Positions 56,015 through 63,903 of a stretch of DNA of 64,000 bases are shown here, piece by piece (position 1 is the stretch's first letter; each line of letters starts with the position of its first letter). The DNA is taken from assembly GCA_031963465.1 (NCBI GenBank), contig JASSUG010000007.1, forward strand, positions 116,828 through 180,827. Direction: 5' to 3'. A model generated the notes under the pieces. It was given only the letters and a program-made list of their open reading frames with translations. It made no database searches and had not been told where the DNA came from. The DNA is from Mycoavidus cysteinexigens_B. GTDB taxonomy: Bacteria; Pseudomonadota; Gammaproteobacteria; Burkholderiales; Burkholderiaceae. Both the position numbers and the translations under genes were made by a program.

Positions 56015-59000
56015 TCAGGCTAAATTCGACAAGACACCCCCATCATTGGCGCCCCGTTGCGTCAACAACTTTCTATTCATCTCGCTTAACCCAACCACCC
56101 CTTCCAATACCGTATCCTTCACTATCAGCTTATTATTCGGTGACATCCAACGCAGGTGCGCATGAACTCCATCCACCTCTCCTATCAGCTCCCACTGCCG
56201 AACCAACTTATCGCCACTGCCAGTCAACAGATAGGAACCCTCCGGCGTCGCTTTCCAGGCTACGCTATAGACTTCCTCAGTAAAACCTTGAATCACTCTT
56301 AGACACTCACCCGAAGCGACCTCCCACAGACGCACCGTAGTGTCATCACTGCCCGAGGCGATCTGCGACCCGCTCGGCGAATACACCACGCTATTAACAG
56401 GGTCGGTATGCCCTTCTAAGGTGTGCCCAGCCGCTCCGCTTTCCGCGTCCCACACACGCACCGTTTTATCCCTACTGCCCGAGGCGATCTGCAAACCGCT
56501 CGGCGAATACACCACGCTATTAACAGCGGCGGTATGTCCTTCTAACGTGTGCCCAGCCGCTCCGCTTTCCGCGTCCCACAGACGCACCGTCTTGTCAACG
56601 CTCCCCGAGGCGATCTGCGTTCCGCTCGGCGAATACACCACGCTATTAACAGGGTCGGTATGTCCTTCTAACGTGTGCCCAGCCGCTCCGCTTTCCGCGT
56701 CCCACAGCCGCACCGTCTTGTCCCAACTGCCCGAGGCAATCTGCAAACCGCTCGGCGAATACACCACGCTACTAACAGCTCTGGTATGTCCTTCTAACGT
56801 GTGCCCAGCCGCTCCGCTTTCCGCGTCCCACAGCCGCACCGTCTTGTCCTCACTGCCCGAGGCGATCTGCGAACCGCTCGGCGAATACACCACGCTCAAA
56901 ACAGAGGAGGTATGTCCGCGTAAGGTGTGCCCAGCCGCTCCGCTTTGTACGTCCCACAGACGCACCGTCTTGTCATAACTCCCCGAGGCGATCTGCGAAC
57001 CGCTCGGCGAATACACCACGCTCCAAACAGCGTCGGTATGTCCTTCTAAGGTATGCCCAGCCGCTCCGCTTTCCGCGTCCCACAGACGCACCGTCTTGTC
57101 ATCACTGCCCGAGGCGATCTGCAAACCGCTCGGCGAATACACCACGCTCCTAACATAGGAGGTATGTCCTTCTAAGGTGTGCACAGCCGCTCCGCTGTGC
57201 GCGTCCCACAGACGCACCGTCTTGTCATCACTGCCCGAGGCGATCTGCGAACCGCTCGGCGAATACACCACGCTATTAACAGACCAAGTATGTCCTTCTA
57301 AGGTGTGCCCAGCCGCTCCGCTTTGCGCGTCCCACAGACGCACCGTCTTGTCATCACTGCCCGAGGCGATCTGCGAACCGCTCGGCGAATACACCACGCT
57401 CCTAACAAAGGAGGTATGTCCGCGTAAGATATGTCCGCGTAAGCCGCGTAAGGTATGTCCGCGTAAGGTGTGCCCAGCCGCTCCGCTGTGCGCGTCCCAC
57501 AGACGCACCGTCTTGTCATCACTCCCCGAGGCGATCTGCGAACCGCTCGGCGAATATACCACGCTCAAAACAGAGGAGTTGTGGCCAATCAAGGTGAGAA
57601 CGGGCGCGTAGCTCTTCGCGTCCCATAGCCGCACCATATTGTCGCAACCCGAAGCGAACTGCAAACCGCTTGGCGAATACACCACGCTCCTAACCCAGTC
57701 GGTATGTCCTTCTAAGGTGTGCTCAGCCGCTCCGCTTTCCGCGTCCCACAGACGCACCGTAGTGTCATAACTCCCCGAGGCGATCTGCGAACCGCTCGGC
57801 GAATACACCACGCTCTTAACAGCGGCGGTATGTCCTTCTAGGGTGTAGACTTTTTCCCAATTCGAGGTCGTATAGATACTGATCTTACCGTTATAAAGAC
57901 CTACCGCACAGTTTTTCCCATCCGGTGAATACGCGCAGGAAAACACTTTGTCCTCCTCTTGGATATAAGCCCATTCGCCAAATCGCACCCCAGCCATCTT
58001 GGCTGCGCTTAAATCCGCATGGCGAAGCCAACTATTATGAAAATTGACCTGGCTTAAATCCGCCCCTTGCAACTGCGCTGAATCGAATACCCCAAAGCTC
58101 AGATCTGCCCCGGGTATCTGGACTCCTTTTAAATCCGCTTCATTGAACTCCACCCCAGCTTTAATCAGGATCGTGATTGCGTTCGCCGCAGCAATGCTCA
58201 CGCTATTCTGGCTCGTTGACGCTTTGATCCACGCCAGTAGCGGTTTCAGCAGCCCTCCATTTTGTTGAACTCGTTCGACCAAAAAGCGCTGGATAGCTAA
58301 ATCCTCCACAACATTGAAGGTATTCAATAAGGCGGCAGCATCCACTTGAACAGAAGGGCTGAGCGCTTCCCATAACAGCTGCACCTTTCCTACCCAGTTT
58401 AACGGCGTAGAACGAGTCGATGACGCCAATTCTGTGGAGTTTTCCAGCTCTTCCCACACCGCGCGCGCCACTAAATAATCCTGAATCGATTTATGAATAA
58501 AGCGATATTGCTGTTGCTGACGAATCAGCAAAGCGCTAAAACGCAGTAGATTTTTTGCTTCGTCTTGACTGCTTAGAAAAGGCTCGTACCGTGTATCCTG
58601 CGGCATCCCTCTGCGAGCGATTGGGGAATATTCCGCCACCGTTGTTTTAGCCTCTGACAGTGCCAGCGCAAAGTCGCTATTAAATGTTTGGCTATGCTCT
58701 ATAAAGCCTCCTTCTTTTAAGCGGTAAAACGCTATTTTCTGTGCTTCCGTCAAGCTAATCCCATCTAGACGAGCGAGAGAACGCTCAAACCAAGTCTGCA
58801 CAAACTGCTCATATAACTTAATTCGAGTCAGGCCCAGCGTTGCATCCCCCAGGGTAGGCAGAACGATCAAAGCCATTTTGAGCAAGAAGGGGGTGCCTAA
58901 TAACTCTTTGACATTCAGCACACGGCTTAACGCGTCTTGATAGTCTGGCACAGTCCATGGGGGGCAAGCATGCTTAACATACTGCTCAATATAGGTCTCA

Positions 59001-61096
59001 ATCGCCTGGTCTGAAAACGGCGCAATTTCATATTCCAGCAAAGAGCGTGAATAGCCTCGCGGCTGAAAATTGTTTTGATAGCCTTGCGTTAAATACTCAG
59101 GTCGGCTGCTGATAATGATCTTGGCTTGCCATTTGTCTAGTTTTCCATCCGCATATAAATTGCGTTGTTCAGCTGGAATTTCATCATAGCCATCTAAAAT
59201 CAATATAAAGCGCTGGCTTTTGCGTAAAACTTCGATCTGCTCCGGCGAAAAACCGCATTTATCCGACAAATACTGGCCAAGTAGATTTTTGTTCGGCTGA
59301 TCTATGGTCGGCAACGAGATATAAAGAGCGATCGGTGCCTCATCTGAAGCCGTCGCTGCACCGTATTCTCGCCACAAGCGACGGGCCAATTGTCGGTTAA
59401 AAGTCGATTTGCCTGAACCCGCTCCACCTCGCAGCAGCAGTACCTGATTTTTCTGCCCAGAATCATTCTTTTGGGTTAAAAAAGCCGTAACAGCTTCGTC
59501 TAAATTAAAAGTGGTCTTTTTATCCGTAGGAGTTGTCGCCTGCAGGGCAACATACATCGCCAGGCCATCTTGAATTTCCCCTGACTCTTCCCACGCCGAG
59601 AAATATTCTTCTTCGATATTTTCGCCTAAGATCGCCAGCGGCTCTTTCTTTGTTCTGAGTTCTATTGCTTGCTGATGTTTAAGCTGTTGGTGTTGTTGCT
59701 GTACAGTAAGGACAATCTCGCTGCGCAGCGCCTTCTCTATCTCGCCAAAGATGCGATCTACGAGCTTGACAAACTCAAGCCCGCCCAGCGTTGAAGACTT
59801 ATCTTTTAACCGAGAAATACACTCGCTGTATCCCTGCCAAAACTTGTCCAGAAACGTTTTGGCCTCATTGCTGCTCACTAACACCCGCTCGATCACCTTA
59901 AACAGTACCCCGTGCCGACTTTGATTCGGATACACCTCCCCGGCTTTGGTTTGCGCATCCAATCTGGGCATATCTTCCATCCGAACCGTCGTCGCTGGAA
60001 TAAAATGCGCCAAGCAGGGCTCATAGCTATTGGGCGTTAACAAAACTGGGATAATGCCGTGCTGATCTTGCCAGTGCTCTGCCCGGATTTGCAAAAATGC
60101 TATCTCCGTCAATACATGATGGAACCCTGCTTTATATTCTTGCTCTTGTGAAAATTTCTTAACCACCTCACGAATGGCCGAACTACCTTGTTGTTCACAG
60201 TCTTTGAGGTAGGCTGCTCGAAGTTCCTGATAAAAATCTTCATAGTGCGACCATTTTAGGTAGCGTCCTAACACCTCCGAACAACACACCACGACCTTAT
60301 TAACCGGCTTCACATCTTTTCTTAAGCTAGTGGGCAATAAACACAGCTGATTGGTTAAGATATCTTCTAGCTTGCCATCCTCTTTCAATTCTTCCACGGA
60401 GCTTAAATACGTTTGCCCCATCGGCGTTTGATCGGAATACAGGTTGACTCGGATTTGAGATAACTTCTCGATTAAATATTTAGACGTATAAGCCTCGGCC
60501 TGTCCGTAAGCGAGATTATCGTGGGCGTACACCAGAAATAGGCTGGGTCGATTTTCTACTTCTAAGGAGCCCAACGTGGATAGCGCTTTTTCAAACAGAT
60601 AATCAACTAGCCCGCTTTTTTCCTCAGCAGGCGTGGCCGTCTGAACTAAACCTAATTCATTCAGTGAGGAGTGCTTCTCCAAAAGATCAGGCTTGATCCC
60701 ATTCGATAAAGCGAGAGAGGCATCCAGCGCCCTTTGCGCCGATAGCGGCCTCTGGGTGGCGGCATCATTTTGGCTGATCGGCATTGGGATGGGAGAAGTC
60801 GGACTGTGTTCTCCTGCGTTAACCGCTGCACCTGGCCCTTGCAGCCCACTTAAAAAAGTGAAGAATTCGTTACGTATCTCATCGAAAGCTTTTTTTGCTT
60901 GCCGATCACCAGGCTTTTTTTCATGTTCAGTTTTAGCCTTATTGACCGCCTCTGAGTACGATTTTTTGGCTTCTTCTAAATTTCCCATGGCTTGATGCGC
61001 GTGCGCCTGGCCTAACAAATGCTGTGAAGATATAGCTAGATGCTGTGAGGATATAGCTGGCGATGACGAACGCACTACGGTACTGAAACTAAACAA
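56015..61096 (-). CDS. NLR-like protein: TIR/SEFIR-like - NACHT - pentapeptide - WD40 (family member E)
   Basis: The 1693-aa product has a helical N-terminus with a duplicated AISSQHL, then a TIR/SEFIR-like domain (LFLVYAHDN near 186, VNLYSDQTPMGQTY, VVVCCSEVLGRYLKW, HHVLTEIAFLQIR, GIIPVLL near 347). NACHT has Walker A GGAGSGKS at 557-564, LILDGYDE near 632-639, IISSRPEYL and FIHKSIQDYLVAR. The pentapeptide block leads to about 14 WD40 blades, of which ten are near-identical 42-aa units (VVYSPSGSQIASGS). One blade carries a slippage insertion of LRGHT-like units. The start is TTG 61096 with GGAGA upstream. An IS110-type element ends about 85 bp upstream, in the same direction. Confidence 0.88.
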   Translation of the reverse strand: MFSFSTVVRSSSPAISSQHLAISSQHLLGQAHAHQAMGNLEEAKKSYSEAVNKAKTEHEKKPGDRQAKKAFDEIRNEFFTFLSGLQGPGAAVNAGEHSPTSPIPMPISQNDAATQRPLSAQRALDASLALSNGIKPDLLEKHSSLNELGLVQTATPAEEKSGLVDYLFEKALSTLGSLEVENRPSLFLVYAHDNLAYGQAEAYTSKYLIEKLSQIRVNLYSDQTPMGQTYLSSVEELKEDGKLEDILTNQLCLLPTSLRKDVKPVNKVVVCCSEVLGRYLKWSHYEDFYQELRAAYLKDCEQQGSSAIREVVKKFSQEQEYKAGFHHVLTEIAFLQIRAEHWQDQHGIIPVLLTPNSYEPCLAHFIPATTVRMEDMPRLDAQTKAGEVYPNQSRHGVLFKVIERVLVSSNEAKTFLDKFWQGYSECISRLKDKSSTLGGLEFVKLVDRIFGEIEKALRSEIVLTVQQQHQQLKHQQAIELRTKKEPLAILGENIEEEYFSAWEESGEIQDGLAMYVALQATTPTDKKTTFNLDEAVTAFLTQKNDSGQKNQVLLLRGGAGSGKSTFNRQLARRLWREYGAATASDEAPIALYISLPTIDQPNKNLLGQYLSDKCGFSPEQIEVLRKSQRFILILDGYDEIPAEQRNLYADGKLDKWQAKIIISSRPEYLTQGYQNNFQPRGYSRSLLEYEIAPFSDQAIETYIEQYVKHACPPWTVPDYQDALSRVLNVKELLGTPFLLKMALIVLPTLGDATLGLTRIKLYEQFVQTWFERSLARLDGISLTEAQKIAFYRLKEGGFIEHSQTFNSDFALALSEAKTTVAEYSPIARRGMPQDTRYEPFLSSQDEAKNLLRFSALLIRQQQQYRFIHKSIQDYLVARAVWEELENSTELASSTRSTPLNWVGKVQLLWEALSPSVQVDAAALLNTFNVVEDLAIQRFLVERVQQNGGLLKPLLAWIKASTSQNSVSIAAANAITILIKAGVEFNEADLKGVQIPGADLSFGVFDSAQLQGADLSQVNFHNSWLRHADLSAAKMAGVRFGEWAYIQEEDKVFSCAYSPDGKNCAVGLYNGKISIYTTSNWEKVYTLEGHTAAVKSVVYSPSGSQIASGSYDTTVRLWDAESGAAEHTLEGHTDWVRSVVYSPSGLQFASGCDNMVRLWDAKSYAPVLTLIGHNSSVLSVVYSPSGSQIASGSDDKTVRLWDAHSGAAGHTLRGHTLRGLRGHILRGHTSFVRSVVYSPSGSQIASGSDDKTVRLWDAQSGAAGHTLEGHTWSVNSVVYSPSGSQIASGSDDKTVRLWDAHSGAAVHTLEGHTSYVRSVVYSPSGLQIASGSDDKTVRLWDAESGAAGHTLEGHTDAVWSVVYSPSGSQIASGSYDKTVRLWDVQSGAAGHTLRGHTSSVLSVVYSPSGSQIASGSEDKTVRLWDAESGAAGHTLEGHTRAVSSVVYSPSGLQIASGSWDKTVRLWDAESGAAGHTLEGHTDPVNSVVYSPSGTQIASGSVDKTVRLWDAESGAAGHTLEGHTAAVNSVVYSPSGLQIASGSRDKTVRVWDAESGAAGHTLEGHTDPVNSVVYSPSGSQIASGSDDTTVRLWEVASGECLRVIQGFTEEVYSVAWKATPEGSYLLTGSGDKLVRQWELIGEVDGVHAHLRWMSPNNKLIVKDTVLEGVVGLSEMNRKLLTQRGANDGGVLSNLA

Positions 61097-61181
61097 TTTT
61101 TTCTCCGACCCATTCTGGGACTATTTAGAAGGCGATGAAGGGCGCTAAAAAACAGCGCCGTCCTCGAGAACACATGGGCTG

Positions 61182-62318
61182 AATTGTAGATACCGTCTTT
61201 CATGTCAAGCAATATTGCCATAATTTTGATCGTATGGCATACGAGTTTTAAGCACGCCGAAGCAAAGATGAACGAGTTTACGCATGCAAGCGCCAAGAGC
61301 AGACATAGCGGATTTGCCACGTGCGCACAAACGTTCGTATAGGGCTTTGACGTGGGGGTTATAGCGTATAGCGACAACAGCGGCCATATAAAGCTTAGCG
61401 CGGATTTGCGCAGAGCCTGCTTTAGAAAGTTTGGAGGGGCCAAATACAGAGGAACCGGATTGTCTTTCCACGGGTACTAGGCCAAGATAAGCGGCGAGCT
61501 GCTCGGCGGTCTTGAATGAGTGAGTTTGCATCACTAAGAGCATCGTTTTTCCTACTTGTGGGCCAATCGCGCGAATGCTCTTTAACAAATCTAAATCTTT
61601 CTTCAAAGCAGGATGCCGATCGATATGATCATCGGTCTCTTTTTGAAGTTGTTTTAACTGTGCTTGCAGAAAATTAATACTATCATCAAGCGATTTCTGA
61701 ATACGCTCTGGGGTAGTCGAAACGCTGGCTTTTTCTTGTCGGTTACGCTCACGCTGGAGGTCTTCAGAAATAGCTTCTTGGCGGGCTAGCAATGCTTTAA
61801 GCACTCTTGCTTCTGGAGCTGGGGGCACCCAGACATTAGGTTTGCACAGCAAGCCAAAACGCGCAATCAAAAAACTGTCAACAGCGTCTGTTTTGGTCCG
61901 TATGGCTAGGGACTTTCCTAAAGCGTTAACATGGGCTGGATTGGCGATGGATACCGCAATACCCGCATCGTGTAAAGCTTGAGCTGCTTGCTCATGGTAA
62001 ACCCCCGTAGCTTCCATCGTAACGTGAAGATCGGTCAGTTTAATGCCTTGTTTAACAAGCCACGCTAATAGCTCGCTGAACCCTGTTTGGTTATTGGCTA
62101 CTTTTTTGGATTTACGTTTAAGACCTGTTTCATCAAGTAATAACGAACAATCCAGTTTGGCTTTGGCGACATCGATACCGAGATAATTCATCTTTATTCT
62201 CAACTTAAAAATAGGAATACCAACTCACCCACTTGCCTTGTGCATTCAGGGTCGAACCCTTGGCTACCGTTCAGTGTCACGCTGGCGAGAAGTAGAGGTA
62301 AAGGGCTTAATCTACAAT
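61182..62318 (-). mobile_element. IS110-family insertion sequence
   Basis: The transposase gene is flanked by ATTGTAGAT at 61182-61190 and its complement ATCTACAAT at 62310-62318, which may be subterminal inverted repeats. True ends are not certain. The roughly 120-bp non-coding stretch before the transposase could encode a bridge RNA. It lies directly upstream of member E. Confidence 0.7.
61205..62191 (-). CDS. IS110-family transposase (DEDD type)
   Basis: The 328-aa protein begins MNYLGIDVAKAKLDC, with the first catalytic Asp in GIDVAK. VTMEATGVYHE gives the Glu and RTKTDAVDSFLIARF the Asp pair. The C-terminal transposase_20 part has IRAIGPQVGKTMLLVMQT and KLSKAGSAQIRAKLYMAA with the likely nucleophilic Ser. 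I chose ATG 62191 over a TTG 12 bases upstream. No lesion is visible, so it may be active, unlike the other ISs here. Confidence 0.92.
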   Translation of the reverse strand: MNYLGIDVAKAKLDCSLLLDETGLKRKSKKVANNQTGFSELLAWLVKQGIKLTDLHVTMEATGVYHEQAAQALHDAGIAVSIANPAHVNALGKSLAIRTKTDAVDSFLIARFGLLCKPNVWVPPAPEARVLKALLARQEAISEDLQRERNRQEKASVSTTPERIQKSLDDSINFLQAQLKQLQKETDDHIDRHPALKKDLDLLKSIRAIGPQVGKTMLLVMQTHSFKTAEQLAAYLGLVPVERQSGSSVFGPSKLSKAGSAQIRAKLYMAAVVAIRYNPHVKALYERLCARGKSAMSALGACMRKLVHLCFGVLKTRMPYDQNYGNIA

Positions 62319-62522
62319 ACAAGGTCAACGCCTTAAGGGGAAAAACAAGCTCCCTTCACCTCCTGTGATGTAGCTAATCATCACATAAAGAATGATACAA
62401 GGGGGGAAGGTCTAGTTTGGGTAAGAAAATTCCGATATTTCATACTATGGGACTTGCATTTGTATCACAAAAAATCGGTTCGATAAAACGTTGAATCGCC
62501 AAGTCGTCCGAAAAGGAACGAT

Positions 62523-62552
62523 TTCGTACATACATATTCATATATGTACGAA
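62523..62552. other. Palindromic site TTCGTACATA / TATGTACGAA
   Basis: Two perfect 10-bp arms are separated by 10 bp. This spacing would suit a dimeric DNA-binding protein or a hairpin. No gene directly follows, so its role is unknown. Confidence 0.4.
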
Positions 62553-62615
62553 AATAAGCCAAATGCATTTCGGAAATAAGCCATAATTCGTACCCCATTT
62601 TCGGACTAATTGGGA

Positions 62616-62846
62616 TCGCTTGACGAAACGTAAATTAAAATACGCTAGTGCGTTTGAACCCTTTATTTATAGCTTAGTTACTACTTTGTTTACACCTCCG
62701 GTTCGATTGCGAGTTGGTCAGTCTAATGAGCCACAATTGCCCATAAGGCGGCCTGTAGAGCTCCTAGTGCGTTGTAAAATTGAGTTCAGACTGTTACAAC
62801 CTATTCCAAGGGCTTAGCGTACTTTAATTTACGTTTCGTCAAGCGA
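62616..62846. repeat. MITE-like element M2 (231 bp)
   Basis: Terminal inverted repeats of 32 bp with one mismatch lie at 62616-62647 (TCGCTTGACGAAACGTAAAT ...) and 62815-62846. The interior has a 65-codon frame that starts inside the left repeat and is probably not a gene. No transposase is present, so it is a non-autonomous element candidate. Confidence 0.85.
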
Positions 62847-63155
62847 CCCCGGATAGTAATCAAGGGTTTAAAGAGCTGTGCTGACAAATTATTTGCGATT
62901 TAAAATTAAGGAAACCATACTTCTTTTACTGCTGATACAACAGCAAATGAGTTTGGAAGCCCAGTATCTCTAGGTGCGCAGCCGCCTAAGTATTTTTGGT
63001 GGCTTTTTTTATTGCGTGCACGCTTTGACAGATCTTTTATGGCGGCCTGAGCGAGGGGGGCCCCGTGGGGCTCGCCAGTCTAGGGCCTGGTCTTCCAACC
63101 TCGTATAGTGTGTTGTTTGAACTACAAAAGCTCGGTGCCACCACCCTCGTTTGTT

Positions 63156-63333
63156 TAACTTTGATCGCTAAATGGCACGAATTACTAGCGTTATGTGGCA
63201 CAACAGGCGGGCGAAGCTTTAGAGAAGGTGACATGAGTATTCGGGGAATTCCTCTGCTGTTTTCTTTCTGGACGTTCTACAGACCCAGGGTATCAAATAG
63301 CGCTGATAATTCGTGCCATTTAGCGATCGTTAC
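63156..63333. repeat. MITE-like element M1, copy 2 (178 bp)
   Basis: The ends match M1 copy 1 (TAACTTTGATCGCTAAATGG on the left; the right end lacks AAA). An inner segment of about 104 bp present in copy 1 is missing. Both copies share TTTAGAGAAGGTGACATGAG. It ends 103 bp before an antitoxin-like gene. Confidence 0.88.
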
Positions 63334-63436
63334 ACCATACGCAAAAAAGCTCAACTTTAAAGCGCGCCTCAGAGCACTCGCTATTTATGCCAAAATTGCG
63401 TACACTATATCCATAGTGGCATAGAAGGAGTGCATC

Positions 63437-63880
63437 ATGAAACCTGTGGCAGCGAATATTTCGACTGGGACTTTACTAGGCGGCGTCGCGGTGCTGAGCC
63501 AATTGCCTGGTTCAGCGCTAGAATGGGTGAAAATGATTCGGCGGGGGATTTCATCCGGTGCGGTCGATTCAATGCTGAAATCCATCGGTCTGTCACAAGC
63601 AGAACTTGCCTCCGCCCTGGCTATTCCAGAGCGTACGCTGGCTCGACGCAAACGAGAAGGCATCCTGAGCAGCGAAGAGTCAGCCAAACTCCTGAGGCTC
63701 GCGCGCATCGTCGTGCGCGCCACCCAGGTTTTTGAAGATCTAAAGATTGCTACCCATTGGCTCAAATCTCCGGCCCCCGCTTTGGGCGGTATGACTCCGC
63801 TCAGTCTGGTCGACACCGATATCGGTGCTGACAGTGTATTAGATACCTTAGGCCGGATCGAGCAAGGGGTATTTTTCTAA
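63437..63880 (+). CDS. Xre/MbcA/ParS-type antitoxin (DUF2384), no toxin partner
   Basis: The 147-aa protein has a helix-turn-helix-like middle (LSQAELASALAIPERTLARRK) and the C-terminal DUF2384 part (GGMTPLSLVDTDIGADSVLDTLGRIEQGVF). Such proteins are antitoxins to RES-domain NAD-degrading toxins, normally encoded directly downstream. Here a CysB-like gene follows after 23 bp, so the toxin is absent. AAGGAG precedes the ATG. A solitary regulator or relic antitoxin is likely. Confidence 0.85.
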   Translation: MKPVAANISTGTLLGGVAVLSQLPGSALEWVKMIRRGISSGAVDSMLKSIGLSQAELASALAIPERTLARRKREGILSSEESAKLLRLARIVVRATQVFEDLKIATHWLKSPAPALGGMTPLSLVDTDIGADSVLDTLGRIEQGVFF

Positions 63881-63903
63881 CCGCCTGTGGCCATTATCTA
63901 GAT

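Larger units (their letters stand above)
62319..63155. other. Long gap with inverted-repeat elements, no gene
   Basis: No supported gene. The region contains a 10-bp palindrome at 62523-62552 and the MITE-like element at 62616-62846, annotated separately. The 300 bp after that show nothing I can identify. Confidence 0.55.

Noticed and set aside
56340..57611. Long plus-strand ORFs (212 and 144 codons) over member E, and similar ones over members A and B
   Set aside because: They are antisense shadows of the repeated WD40 codons; their repeat unit is exactly the complement of the real frame.
61075..61443. ORF of 122 codons overlapping the IS110 transposase end and the start of member E
   Set aside because: It is an alternative frame of the IS110 transposase and runs into the neighbouring gene; no ribosome binding site and no homology.
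62620..62817. 65-codon ORF
   Set aside because: It begins inside the left inverted repeat of MITE M2 and ends at the right repeat; it is better explained as the element interior.
63065..63424. 119-codon ORF
   Set aside because: It spans unrelated DNA, MITE M1 copy 2 and the antitoxin promoter region, with no good start signal.
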